A model generated the notes under the pieces. That model saw nothing but the letters and a program-made list of their open reading frames with translations, did not search any database and was not told the origin of the DNA. Positions 9,389 to 19,036 of a DNA stretch of 64,000 nucleotides are shown here, in pieces. Origin of the DNA: Pseudomonas sp. CC120222-01a (GTDB taxonomy: Bacteria; Pseudomonadota; Gammaproteobacteria; Pseudomonadales; Pseudomonadaceae); contig NZ_QEQQ01000008.1 in NCBI RefSeq assembly GCF_003097235.1, positions 124,001 through 188,000 on the forward strand, in the 5' to 3' direction. Every line of letters begins with the position of its first letter. Positions within the stretch are counted from its first letter, which is position 1. Made by a program: the position numbers and the translations under genes.

Positions 9389-9391
9389 TAG
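8700..9391 (+). pseudogene. IS5-family transposase, inactivated
   Basis: The frame starts MANRYELSDEAWGAVSDLF, the standard start of IS5-family (IS427-like) transposases, and ends with KYRQRNIIERMFGWLKENR and the terminal LRHLFSYRA. It is broken in several ways. CGA and TGG codons have become TGA stops near 8847 and 8913. A TAG follows near 8928, where an internal deletion joins the N-terminal part to VGLTTKIYMLYDANE. A frameshift near 9135 changes frame after LLADKGY. The deletion removes the region that should hold the first catalytic aspartate. The final stop uses the TA of the flanking target site. The element cannot transpose by itself. Confidence 0.85.
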
Positions 9392-9489
9392 ATACCCTCT
9401 TGCTTTTTTTTAAAAGCAGTAGAAAATCTCGAAGGCTCTTACGGGTCATGACTTCAGCCTATGATAAGGATGTAGAGGGCTATTAAAGA

Positions 9490-10275
9490 ATGAGCGAAAT
9501 AAAACCATGCGCCCTGTGCGGTGAGTCAAAACCATTGCGCGACAGTCACTACTTTCCCAAGGCGGCATATAAAGAAATGGGGAAGCCAAAGAAAAACAAA
9601 ACTTCACCCGTAAAGCTAGATATGTTGAAGGCGAGAGCATTCTCTTCCGACAATCAATATAAAAAATATTTGCTGTGCAATGACTGCGAGCTGCTCTTCT
9701 CAAAAAGAGAGGGTATAGTCTCTCGATTCTGGCGAAAAAACTCAGGCTTCTTGCTGAAAAACCAGCTTAAAAACCTGAAAATGTACGAGGACTACCACGA
9801 TCAGCGCGTATTTCCAGTGTATCCCCCCGTCAGTATCAAACAGGATGATTTATTCTATTTCATCCTGAGCATAGTATGGCGCGCAAGCCAAGGGCCGTGG
9901 GGAGATTTACCCGGCATAAATGGTATCCCTTCTAGTGTTATGCCCCACATCGAGAAGTACCTGCTTGGATCTGGCCCACAGCCTGCCGGTATAAAGATAA
10001 TAATTTACGTTGACTGGAAAGATCGCTTAAAAGACATGATGCGATTTGTCTCTGAAGGCCCTCATTATCCAGGCGGCTATTGGTTTGCGCAGTTCGTTAT
10101 CCTAGGTTTGACCGTGGATGTATTTTTTGGATGCAATCCGAATCAAGAACTTGATATAGCTATGCGTTTTGGTGGCGAGCGTATGATACTTATATTGGAT
10201 ATCGAAAGATCCAATCAGTTCTATGAGTCCATGGCAATCGTCAAGGGCGCCCCTAATTATATAGAAAAAATTTAG
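9490..10275 (+). CDS. Hypothetical protein with N-terminal zinc/HNH-like cysteine motif
   Basis: A 261-aa protein not recognised as a named family. The N-terminus has CALCGESKPLRDSHYFPKAA and later LLCNDCELLF. The pattern C-x2-C ... D-S-H ... C-x2-C resembles the treble-clef metal site of HNH endonucleases, with the histidine in the expected place. The rest is mixed alpha/beta with no visible membrane segment. The base composition is clearly more AT-rich than in the efflux genes, which suggests horizontal transfer. It stands alone between the dead IS and the STAND gene. A nuclease role is possible from the motif and the defence setting, but the classical HNH catalytic pattern is incomplete. 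Confidence 0.55.
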   Translation: MSEIKPCALCGESKPLRDSHYFPKAAYKEMGKPKKNKTSPVKLDMLKARAFSSDNQYKKYLLCNDCELLFSKREGIVSRFWRKNSGFLLKNQLKNLKMYEDYHDQRVFPVYPPVSIKQDDLFYFILSIVWRASQGPWGDLPGINGIPSSVMPHIEKYLLGSGPQPAGIKIIIYVDWKDRLKDMMRFVSEGPHYPGGYWFAQFVILGLTVDVFFGCNPNQELDIAMRFGGERMILILDIERSNQFYESMAIVKGAPNYIEKI

Positions 10276-10674
10276 TTTGAGCTTTTCTTCTTTACTTTAA
10301 ATATAGAAAACATGCAGTATTGTGGAAGCATCGTTCGACGGAACCTTGCTTCTACCCTGCCCCGCTTGCTCACTCCGAACCTGCAGTCACGGTCCAGCGA
10401 AGATCTCCACGCTCTGCAATAACAAGCATTTATTGAACACAGGCAAATCATCTGCTAAAGGCGCTTAAGAACCATTGGGGTAGGAAAATCCTCTTGCGTG
10501 GGATTTCTACTGGTTCGGACCCTTTTTGAGCGCCTGGCCAAAGGCGATGCTGAGTTCCAATTTTCAGTTCCCGTAAAAGGAACGATGAAGCGCTTATGCT
10601 TATGGGGCACCATGCCCATGAATTCAAACAGTTCATTGATACGCAGTCCAACCGAGTATGGGTTACGTAGTTTG
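10276..10674. other. Intergenic region between two convergent genes
   Basis: About 400 bases between the 3' ends of the zinc-motif gene and the STAND gene. The left 100 bases are AT-rich. On the minus strand an open frame overlaps and runs past the STAND stop in another phase (about 10455-10721), with a protein-like stretch LSDKLRNPYSVGLRINELFE, but I cannot show that it is a gene. No strong terminator hairpin was found. Confidence 0.35.
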
Positions 10675-13600
10675 TCACTGAGAACCATCAGCAGTTCTGC
10701 GAACCTCCCTGAATGCCTCACTTTGCTCTAAGGCTGAGCTACGGCGATCACCCAAGTCTATCAACGCATCGAGGATACGCAGTAACGCCAGGGCCTGATC
10801 TTGCTCGAGTGGATAGTGCTTATCCGTAAGGCGCTGAATCGTAGCGGCGATACGTGCGGGCAATGTGGTTCCTGTCCAACCGCCTTGCGACAGGTGAATG
10901 GATTCCAGTGCGGCTGCCACCTGCTGTGAGAATGCCTGAATGGGATAGGCATCGGCGGCTCGCTCGCAGAGGGTCAAGAACTTGCTCATCACGTCTGGTG
11001 ACCAGCCAATTTTGGCCATGATGCGAGTGATCATCGGCATGATCGCCGCCACCTGTGACCAGTCGCCATTCGCAAATCGGGTCGCCTGCGGTGCATCTGT
11101 TACGGCTACGAAAAGCAGCGCCTCGACGAGACGGGCCAATGCGTTGTCGTGAACTGCACCGTCGCTTTTTTCTGAGAAGGCTCGATCATTGATTAGGCGC
11201 TCCGCACACATGTCTAGCAGCCGTAGCATATGCGCATCGATGCGGACGGCGTCGACTACATGGTGGATAGTCAATGACCGGGCAATGCGACTCAGCATCT
11301 GCAATGAGTTCCTCTCCGCTGACAAGAATGGCTGCAAGCAGATATCTATGAACCACTCTTCGTCGAGCAGGGGCGCCGATCGTGCAATCAGGCGGCTGAA
11401 CGTGTCATGCCACTGGTACCCATCTGGGTGGCGTTGTTTTTTACCTGCTGATCCTGGTGGAAACAAGCGTGATGCAGTCCATGTGCAAAGTTCATCGAGC
11501 GCCGATTGCCAGTGGCTTTTGTAGGTCGCGGAAGTACACCACCGCTCAACTGGGAAAAACTTGAAAATCCCTGCAGCGAAACGCCAATCAAAGAACGGGT
11601 CAGGATCACGCAGATACCGATCGCTACCGTCATCCCAATCTTCCTCCTTGCCAACAGGTAACTGCAACCAGGCCACCGGCATGGGCGGGAAATGCGCCGG
11701 GCGCTGTTCTGCCAACGCCTCCTGAGCGAGATGCAGTGCCTGCTCACGGCTGGCACGGTCTCTGGAATGATCGTGGCCCCCATCGGGCGTCCAGGTTGAA
11801 CGCCAGCGGATGGCTCGCCTCATGACGAGTAAAGCGGCCACCCAGGTGACTGCCAAGTCATCGTCTCGTAGTAAACCGGCAAACGCCAACGCCGAAATGT
11901 CCTCCTGCGGATGGTCAGTCAGTTCAAGCAGCATAGCGACTGCATCAGAATCCTGATTGTTGTTGACGCGTTGCTGCACCAACGCTGCAATGAGGTGATT
12001 GAACGGATGCCATGGTACCTGCGAGCCGTTCAAAGGGCGCTCCTGCATGTTCCAAACACGACCCATTACTTCCCAGGCCCAATCAAGATCATCACTCTCA
12101 GCCTGACTAAAACGGATGACACACGCAGCGATGCAGGAAATTGCGCTTTGTACAGCATGATCTCCTACATCAAATCGCACCGTGAACATGTCGTCCGAAT
12201 CTTGCTGCTTAGCAAATGCCACCGCGCTGGTCAGCTTCATGCGAGGTTGCAGAATGTTTTGTTCCAGTGACTGGGTAGCCCAAGCGAGAACATTCGATGC
12301 GTGAAGAAAAGCCTCTGCTTCATCAAATCGCAACTGTTGTTGAGCGTCGAAGGGAACCGGCGATTCATAGGAAATGGCTTGATGACCCGACTTCGTAGCC
12401 ACGGCGCGATAGTTGTCGACATCGCCTTGGCCTGCCCATTGCTCTGCCAAGGACTTCAAGCGGCTTGCAATTGAACTATTGCTGGCGTCCTCTTCAAATT
12501 CGAATGGAAGCCTGTCGGGGAATGCGGCCAGTATCGCCTTGCACCGAGCGCGCAACTGATCGTCTGTCGAAATGGCGAAAGCCATGGCAAGCTGACGCAC
12601 ATTGCGTTTACGGCTTGTCCGCGTTCTTAAGAATGCCTGGGCTTGGCACTGATCATCCGTAAGGCCCGAATCTAGGCTGAAGCCCAGGACACCAAGCTCT
12701 AGAGTGGGTGTTTGTACGACACGTTTCAGGTCATGCCCCCAGAGTCTTTGGCACCCGACCAAAGCCATTGTTGTTTCTGACACGTGAAGCGATTCGAGCG
12801 CTATGAGCAGGGCTAATCCAAGTGCGGCAATACATTCAGACTGTTCGACCACCACACGAATGAGTTCATCTGTCGGCCGACCATTTTCCAACTGCCGGAA
12901 TGCCCAGTAGCTTTGGGCAAGAAATGCGCACTCCAGTGGAGCTGCGCCCAATTGGCCTTGGGACCAACTATAAACTGTCCAGTCCCCCCAGAATGTCTGC
13001 TCGCCCCAGGGGAAATCCACTACAACGGGCAAAGGTTTTTTTGTGTCGGCTCGAAGGGCGTGTACTTGCTGCCAACCTTTCACTGCATGATTCGCCATCT
13101 TATTAATAAGCTTGAGTGCGTGATCGGGCGCATGGGCAAAGAGGCTAGCGAACGGTTCGTGAAGCGCTGAGACGTCGGTGTAATAATGGTGGTATTTGTT
13201 GATGCCGACTTCATCAAGCTCCGGAAACTCCCGACCCAAGGGATAGAACATCTGGTCCAACTGCTGTTGCTGTCTGGGCGTTCGCTCTGCTTCTGGAATT
13301 TCGCGAATGGCTTTCCTGCGCTCCGCGCTTCTTCGCCTCTCCTCCTCCTCCCTAGCAAAGCGGGTACCAGGCAACTCTTCCAGGAGTTCTGATTTGGCCA
13401 GCTCAATGACAGCGTCGGGCGCCACGGCTGCCATGACGTGTGCATATGCCATGAGCGTACCGTAATTAGCATCCCGTAGGTGCTCGGCGGCGGCTGCGTG
13501 TTGGTAGAGTTTAATCGCTGGGTCTGGGAACGCCGGTGCGCACCGGAGAATTGCCCGGCGCAGAGACATCGCCAATTGCTCGCGCGCATCGCGTCCTAGT

Positions 13601-15984
13601 TCCTTCCATTTGTTACCGGACGACTCGACACGGTTGGCATTTTCAAGATCATTCAGCCAACTGACGCTCTGGGCTACGATACTGCCTGTGCGTTGGATTG
13701 CATTGTGCCCCCACATGTTCAGCCACACTTCGAAAACGTCCGCGGCATGCGGAACTAGACGTCCAGGCACCGTATCTGCGACGTATAGCAACCAATCGAT
13801 CAGTCGTCCCCAAGTCCTGACATCAGAGGGCCACCCCAGTAGATGTGCAACGCGGATGGATTTTTCCCCGTCGTCAGTGCTCGCTGCACGGCCCAATACG
13901 ACGGGGTTTGGGATCGTGTGCTCTGCCTGAAACCACACCAATAGCTTTTCCAAGAGTCGAAAGTCCTGTTCCTGCAACACAGCAGTAAACTCTGCCCATG
14001 GGCCTGCATCGGTGAAAGCAGTGGTGAACGGAGGTGCGGTCAGCCAGGTTCTTCGCCATTGCGGTCTAAGAGGCTTGCTCTCCAACAGTCGATAACCGGT
14101 TGTCCATCTACCGGGGGTGCCTAGGCTTCTCTGCGCCAGTAGTCCCACTACTCGCCCGAGCAATGGCGGCTCCCCGGCGTCCAAGATTGCGCTGTGCCAG
14201 TCGGAATCGAGATCAATTAATACCCGGTAAAATGCCCATTCGAAGAAGATATCGTGGGTAAAAGAGACGGCCGCGCCATCATCATGGTCGCGAATTATCA
14301 AATCGGCTTTCAGCGCTGCCAACTGGGGCACGGTAGTACTATCCAGCCTTCGGATCCGAATGCGTCTACCCAGTTCCCCTACTCCCTTCTCTGCCAAATC
14401 GAGAATGGCCCGTCGCCTCACCTCCGCTGACTCGGACACTGCGTCGTAGCCCGCCCGGGACCACCAGGCTGCAATCAAATCAGTTTCCGTGTGAAGCGCT
14501 GAGGTCTGCATCGCAGCGCTGTTTCTCGCCAAGACCGCAGCAAAGAACGGTCGGCGTGCCACTTCCTTCACAGCAGACGATATGCTTAGCAGCGAGCGCA
14601 GAGCAGGAACCTGTTCGGCGAGTTCGGCTGCCTCTGCATCGTTAAACGGATCTACGACAACATCGCCAATACCATGTTCTCGGTAGAAGCTGCTGGGGAA
14701 CCACGCGCGGTAAGGTTCCAGGCCTTGATCCCGGGAAGTTGCCAGGACTTTCCAGTTGCGGAGGGTTCCGTGGCTCTCAATCACCTTCAACAAATCGGTG
14801 ATGATGCCCTTCTGATCCAATGGAACGCGGTCAATACCGTCGATAAAGAGAACTGGTGTGCCGGTACTACCTATTTCGGTAAGAATCTCTTCTGCACTAT
14901 GGCGCAAGCCCAGTGCTGCAGAGAATGCGGACCAACTGTTGCCGAGCAACCGATCTGATTTCAGGAACAGAATTGGTCCTTTGTCGAATGCTTCTTCTGC
15001 TTCACCTTTTAAAGCCACGGATTTCCCACAGCCGGGCAACCCTGTGAGGTTGACCAGGCGGAACATGCCCAGTGAGGCTTGAATTTGCTTGTTGATACGG
15101 GGACGTGCGATCCGGAAATCGCCAATCGTCTCCAGAATATCGGCCATATTGGCTGAGGAGTAGCGCTGAATTAACTCCAGATCAGCGCTGTAGCTTGGGG
15201 CGCATCGCAGCCGCATAGCGCCTTGCAACTGCTGGACAAGCGTGGGTCGGGTCCATTTTCTCGCATTACCCGCACCATCACTGGCGATCTGGCACAACCG
15301 GTTGAACAGCAACTCGGCTAGGCCATCTTTGTCACTGGCAAGCACGCCCTTCAACTGAGTAATGACTGCCCCCCTAAAAGTTCCTCTCTCACCTAGCCCA
15401 TCGATTCGCAACGCGACAAGGTGTTGATAGAAGTCCAGTTCTTCATCGTTGGTTTGCGTCTCAGTCAGTGGCTGTAATACTGTGCGCATTGTGCGCTCTG
15501 CCGCCGCAGCAGACCCTCCAGTCTCGAAGCGTCGGTTGAAATCCGCCCCACAAACATCTGCCCGGGCCCATTCAATCAGCCGATTGAGTGAACGTAAGCT
15601 ATCTACTGCGACATTTTCCGTCACAAAGCCGAAGGCATCGCGGCCGACCTGGAATGCTGGCAAGCTTCGTGTCATGGCCGCGGCAGCCATTGTGCTTAGA
15701 AAGTCCGAGTTGCTGGGCGCGGCCGTGAGTCGAAGGGAACGCTTCACCTGCAGCCCGAGGGTCCGCTTTCCGGCTTCATCCCTCATTTCCACGACAAGGT
15801 CGTCCATCGGATGATCAGCCGCTTGCTGTACTGCGACCGACTCGACTACTCCAGTGCACCCGGCGGCATGCCCTTCAAGCAGCAAGGCAGCGAGGTAGTA
15901 AGCCACCACCAAGTCTTCGTAGTTGAACCCTGCCCCACCTGTCAACTCTGTGGAGGTTGATTGGCTTTTGCCACTCGCAGTCAT
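10675..15984 (-). CDS. Nuclease-fused STAND NTPase (AVAST/Cap4-like), 1,769 aa
   Basis: A giant three-part protein. Residues 16-85 hold a PD-(D/E)xK-type nuclease core of the Cap4/DUF4297 kind: GGAGFNYEDLV with Glu23, the acidic pair Asp61-Asp62, and Gln79-x-Lys81 in LGLQVKRS. About residues 310-390 hold a P-loop NTPase with Walker A GLPGCGKS (Lys near 321) and Walker B VLFIDGIDR, followed by a sensor-like VLATSRDQG, typical of STAND signalling ATPases. The remaining ~1,300 residues are helical repeats, the usual ligand-sensing part. The start at 15984 has AAGGGA upstream; the frame extends to 16239 but that stretch looks non-coding. Known relatives (Avs proteins) detect phage proteins, oligomerise and degrade DNA. 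A caspase/MBL operon lies divergently upstream, recalling AVAST type I gene sets. Assignment to an exact Avs type is not possible by eye. Confidence 0.72.
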   Translation of the reverse strand: MTASGKSQSTSTELTGGAGFNYEDLVVAYYLAALLLEGHAAGCTGVVESVAVQQAADHPMDDLVVEMRDEAGKRTLGLQVKRSLRLTAAPSNSDFLSTMAAAAMTRSLPAFQVGRDAFGFVTENVAVDSLRSLNRLIEWARADVCGADFNRRFETGGSAAAAERTMRTVLQPLTETQTNDEELDFYQHLVALRIDGLGERGTFRGAVITQLKGVLASDKDGLAELLFNRLCQIASDGAGNARKWTRPTLVQQLQGAMRLRCAPSYSADLELIQRYSSANMADILETIGDFRIARPRINKQIQASLGMFRLVNLTGLPGCGKSVALKGEAEEAFDKGPILFLKSDRLLGNSWSAFSAALGLRHSAEEILTEIGSTGTPVLFIDGIDRVPLDQKGIITDLLKVIESHGTLRNWKVLATSRDQGLEPYRAWFPSSFYREHGIGDVVVDPFNDAEAAELAEQVPALRSLLSISSAVKEVARRPFFAAVLARNSAAMQTSALHTETDLIAAWWSRAGYDAVSESAEVRRRAILDLAEKGVGELGRRIRIRRLDSTTVPQLAALKADLIIRDHDDGAAVSFTHDIFFEWAFYRVLIDLDSDWHSAILDAGEPPLLGRVVGLLAQRSLGTPGRWTTGYRLLESKPLRPQWRRTWLTAPPFTTAFTDAGPWAEFTAVLQEQDFRLLEKLLVWFQAEHTIPNPVVLGRAASTDDGEKSIRVAHLLGWPSDVRTWGRLIDWLLYVADTVPGRLVPHAADVFEVWLNMWGHNAIQRTGSIVAQSVSWLNDLENANRVESSGNKWKELGRDAREQLAMSLRRAILRCAPAFPDPAIKLYQHAAAAEHLRDANYGTLMAYAHVMAAVAPDAVIELAKSELLEELPGTRFAREEEERRRSAERRKAIREIPEAERTPRQQQQLDQMFYPLGREFPELDEVGINKYHHYYTDVSALHEPFASLFAHAPDHALKLINKMANHAVKGWQQVHALRADTKKPLPVVVDFPWGEQTFWGDWTVYSWSQGQLGAAPLECAFLAQSYWAFRQLENGRPTDELIRVVVEQSECIAALGLALLIALESLHVSETTMALVGCQRLWGHDLKRVVQTPTLELGVLGFSLDSGLTDDQCQAQAFLRTRTSRKRNVRQLAMAFAISTDDQLRARCKAILAAFPDRLPFEFEEDASNSSIASRLKSLAEQWAGQGDVDNYRAVATKSGHQAISYESPVPFDAQQQLRFDEAEAFLHASNVLAWATQSLEQNILQPRMKLTSAVAFAKQQDSDDMFTVRFDVGDHAVQSAISCIAACVIRFSQAESDDLDWAWEVMGRVWNMQERPLNGSQVPWHPFNHLIAALVQQRVNNNQDSDAVAMLLELTDHPQEDISALAFAGLLRDDDLAVTWVAALLVMRRAIRWRSTWTPDGGHDHSRDRASREQALHLAQEALAEQRPAHFPPMPVAWLQLPVGKEEDWDDGSDRYLRDPDPFFDWRFAAGIFKFFPVERWCTSATYKSHWQSALDELCTWTASRLFPPGSAGKKQRHPDGYQWHDTFSRLIARSAPLLDEEWFIDICLQPFLSAERNSLQMLSRIARSLTIHHVVDAVRIDAHMLRLLDMCAERLINDRAFSEKSDGAVHDNALARLVEALLFVAVTDAPQATRFANGDWSQVAAIMPMITRIMAKIGWSPDVMSKFLTLCERAADAYPIQAFSQQVAAALESIHLSQGGWTGTTLPARIAATIQRLTDKHYPLEQDQALALLRILDALIDLGDRRSSALEQSEAFREVRRTADGSQ

Positions 15985-16843
15985 ACTGATTCCCTTCGCG
16001 GTTCGTCGATTGCACCAGCCAAAGGGCTCCGATGCTGAATCGATGACTCTAATATGGCTTATACGCCCTCGGATGGCAGGGAGGACTGACTGATGACCAG
16101 CATGGGGCTGAAGTCGCCTGTCAGGGTCCGGGTACCCTACGAATAAAACGGATTGTGTCCCACAGCTCAATCGGCATACAGCGAAATATGCATGATGGAT
16201 GAACACGACACACTCTGTGGCATTTCTAGGTGAATACACATCCAGTGAGCTGCGATGATGCCCCCTAGCTGCAGCTAAGAGGTCTATCGGCCGCGCATTG
16301 AGCTACTGCATCGATGAACAAGCGCAACCTGCTGCCTTTCAGGCCGGCATCCACCGATGCGGCAGCAGTTTCCCGGTCTCACTGGCTCTCTCGCTAGGCA
16401 GCCCCATCAGCACATCTTTCAGATAGACATCGCCTGTCACCCGCCTAGCTCATATCTAAGTGGAAAGCCCGGCGAAAACGCTTTGATAGCCAACCAATCC
16501 CGTCTCATCACACCAGTGCTGGGCCTTACGATTTCTGGCAATTTGCTGGCATCTCTAGCGGCTAGGAATTAGCATTTGGACTGACTAGGAAAAATTCCTC
16601 GCTGGCGTCCCGTCCCGGTTGAGCCGTAGCCAACTGAGAAGCCAGATGGAGGTGAGCGTTTAGGGAAGAACCCCTAAAGCACTCCCATGAAACCGCCGAG
16701 TGCATGTAGACATCAGATGAATCCTCTACCAAAACCGGGAGTAGCTGGCTATGTGGAAGATGGTAGCCAGTTAAGATTTAGGGTTCAGGATTTTTGGAGC
16801 GTTGGGGTTAGACACTGGGCCCTATCAAGGAGTTGGTTACCGA
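15985..16843. other. Long divergent intergenic region (STAND gene / caspase operon)
   Basis: About 860 bases separate the starts of the two divergent transcription units. No gene was recognised. AAGGGA sits upstream of the STAND start on the minus strand, and AAGGAG (16828-16833) ten bases before the caspase start on the plus strand. The length leaves room for two promoters and a regulator site or a small RNA, but no clear palindrome was found. Confidence 0.4.
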
Positions 16844-17998
16844 ATGACAGCAGTAATAGATGACAGTTCGGATTCCGCTGGAACCCATGTGCTGATCATC
16901 GGCATAAGCGCATACGACTATCTGTCGGGGACGAAAGGCGAACCCAGTGAGCAAGGGCTAGATTCTGGTCTCGTGCAGCTAACTTCAGCTGCACGGTCGG
17001 CTTCTCGGTTCGCAACTTGGATGATGAACGACTATCATCGAAAGGATTTTCCTCTGCGAAGTCTTCGGGTACTTCTCTCACCAAATACCGAGGATGAGGT
17101 GGCACCCGCTCTTAAACTAGCGCTTGGGGCGGACTCTGTACCTACAAGAGATAACGTAGCTAGCGCGTTCAGGAACTTTAAAAAAGCGGCCTCTCGAAAC
17201 CCTGGCAATATCGCTATCGTTTATGTCGCAGGCCATGGTGTTCAGCTTACAAACACCGGAGCCGTTTTGCTTTTGAGCGATTTTGCCCACCCGGATCACG
17301 AGAATGAGCGATACCGCGGGGCGGTGGATATGAGAGCCATGCATGAGAGTATGACCTATTCTAATGGTGCTAAATCTCAATTTTGGTTCGTAGACATTTG
17401 CAGGCAACGGCCACCGGAAGCTCGCGAGTTCGAAGAACTAGCTGGTGTTCTTAAACATGATAAAGGCATCGCCGGCGCAGTTGCGTGCTCCCCCCTGTTT
17501 CTTTCAGCATCCAATGGAGAGCAGGCGTTTGCAAAACCTGGCGAGCTCACATTGTTCTGCGAGGCGCTGATGCTCGCTCTTGCCGAGGGACATGCTGCCT
17601 CTTCTGAAGGTGAGCGCGCCTCCCCTTGGCTAGTATCAACAAGCAGTTTACAGATGTATTTGAAAAAAACCGTATCGCGCCTGGCCGAAGAGCGTGAAGA
17701 AAGCCAGTGGACCGAATGCACAGGTATATTCAACGATGAAATCTTTCATGAGTGCAAGGCGGCACCTGTAGTTGATCTTACAGTGCAAGTTAGAGAAGGA
17801 ATGGAAGTAACAAATTACAGCGCAAAAATATGGCAACTAGAAAAAATATTATATGATAATCATTGCGCTTGGCCACTGCGCGCAAAAATTCCTGCTGGAC
17901 TGTATACAATTGAAGTTACTACCCTGTCTACTAAACACAAAGACTCAGATCATCTCAAGCTTACACCGCCAAGTCGCCTAAAGGAGCTTCCACTATGA
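16844..17998 (+). CDS. Caspase-family (C14) cysteine protease with C-terminal beta domain
   Basis: A 384-aa protein whose first ~260 residues form a caspase/metacaspase domain. The first strand reads HVLIIGISAYDYL. The catalytic histidine is His131 in IVYVAGHGVQL, and the catalytic cysteine is Cys186 in FWFVDICRQ (the D-x-C motif). The C-terminal ~70 residues contain IPAGLYTIEV, a PEGA-like beta-sandwich pattern also seen in the next gene. The start at 16844 is preceded by AAGGAG; a TTG at 16802 is less likely. Its stop overlaps the next start by four bases (ATGA), so the two are co-translated. Bacterial caspases in defence loci act as suicidal or activating proteases once triggered. The link to the divergent STAND ATPase is inferred. 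Confidence 0.8.
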   Translation: MTAVIDDSSDSAGTHVLIIGISAYDYLSGTKGEPSEQGLDSGLVQLTSAARSASRFATWMMNDYHRKDFPLRSLRVLLSPNTEDEVAPALKLALGADSVPTRDNVASAFRNFKKAASRNPGNIAIVYVAGHGVQLTNTGAVLLLSDFAHPDHENERYRGAVDMRAMHESMTYSNGAKSQFWFVDICRQRPPEAREFEELAGVLKHDKGIAGAVACSPLFLSASNGEQAFAKPGELTLFCEALMLALAEGHAASSEGERASPWLVSTSSLQMYLKKTVSRLAEEREESQWTECTGIFNDEIFHECKAAPVVDLTVQVREGMEVTNYSAKIWQLEKILYDNHCAWPLRAKIPAGLYTIEVTTLSTKHKDSDHLKLTPPSRLKELPL

Positions 17999-19035
17999 GT
18001 GAAAGTACTTCCCTAGAAGCCAACCTGAAGATTAGAGTAAAATCTAAGTTTAATTATGGCGGTCGAGGAACTGAAATCGATATAAGGGATAATGAACTAA
18101 TTCTTGTAAAAAAGGCCACTACAGAGAGGGAGTTCAATCTGCCTGTGGGCTTATATGAAATCAGCGCTTTTCTTGGGGATGGGAAACGAGCTGCTAAAGT
18201 TATTGAGATTACACCTTCTCAAGTGGCTGAAGTCGAATTTGAGCCTGAATTCGATTACCAGCCGTCCCACCCAGAAGATGACAGTAAATTCATCATGGTG
18301 GAGGGACTAGAGCAGGAGGGGGGAGAAAATATAAAATTGTTAGTCACAGAGGATGACTTTACTGTTTACCCAATAGAAGACTATTGGATTATTCAGCACA
18401 AGCATGCAATGCGTAAGGTTTCGGTGCTCACATGCGAGAGAAACGAAAAGCAGATCCAAGTTAGTCTGCCAATCAGCGAAGGTCACCACTATTCCGTAAC
18501 CTGCCACGTAAAGAAAGACCTGGAGTCACGACACCTTCCAGTTCTAGTCAATATATCACAAAATCGATCCATAGCTTTTTGTTTAGAGAGCATGCTCAAA
18601 AGTGGGCAGGTTATGAAAGCGGCGGATGTCGCGAGCAAAGCTCTTGAGACGTTGATGGAAAAATTTGTTGACCCTACAGGTGCACTGCTTGCAGCACTAA
18701 TACTCTACAAAACTGGCAGAATCAGTGAGTGGGAAAAAAATCTTTTAAAAGGTCTCGAAAAGAAATATGGATGGCTACCCGATTGCAAGATCGTATTAGC
18801 ATTGCATTTGGCGGCCACCCATAATGCTGAGGAAGCATTGCGACTGGCTTGCGAGGCTAGCAAGGAGCGAATTCTCCTAACAGAAAGCTTCTCGTTACTA
18901 CTAGATCTACTTAGGTATTGGCCCGACGCAGCCCAAAACCAACAAAGAAATGAAGCGCTCATGCGCTTGGCAAAAATCGCCCCCCTGGTAAGTTGGGAAG
19001 CGATGTACTTAACCACCGTTACATCGAGAGTTTGA
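17995..19035 (+). CDS. PEGA-like/helical-repeat protein in the caspase-MBL operon
   Basis: A 346-aa protein with no named family recognised. The N-terminal ~190 residues are beta-rich and acidic; LPVGLYEISAFLGDGKRAA resembles a PEGA-type beta-sandwich edge and echoes the C-terminus of the caspase before it. From about residue 195 the protein becomes helical with TPR-like pairs (AADVASKALETLMEKF, AALILYKTGRISEWEKNLL, LALHLAATHNAEEALRLACE). It overlaps the caspase stop (ATGA) and is followed after one base by the MBL gene, so it is the middle cistron of a three-gene operon. It is likely an adaptor or substrate in the same complex. No catalytic motif is visible. Confidence 0.65.
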   Translation: MSESTSLEANLKIRVKSKFNYGGRGTEIDIRDNELILVKKATTEREFNLPVGLYEISAFLGDGKRAAKVIEITPSQVAEVEFEPEFDYQPSHPEDDSKFIMVEGLEQEGGENIKLLVTEDDFTVYPIEDYWIIQHKHAMRKVSVLTCERNEKQIQVSLPISEGHHYSVTCHVKKDLESRHLPVLVNISQNRSIAFCLESMLKSGQVMKAADVASKALETLMEKFVDPTGALLAALILYKTGRISEWEKNLLKGLEKKYGWLPDCKIVLALHLAATHNAEEALRLACEASKERILLTESFSLLLDLLRYWPDAAQNQQRNEALMRLAKIAPLVSWEAMYLTTVTSRV

Positions 19036-19036
19036 A

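Noticed and set aside
10455..10721. Frame overlapping the STAND stop that could mean a frameshifted C-terminus
   Set aside because: Some of it looks protein-like, but there is no evidence that the STAND family continues in this way, so no frameshift is claimed.
15985..16239. N-terminal extension of the STAND protein
   Set aside because: In frame but without protein-like composition; the internal ATG at 15984 has a good ribosome binding site and directly precedes the conserved nuclease domain.
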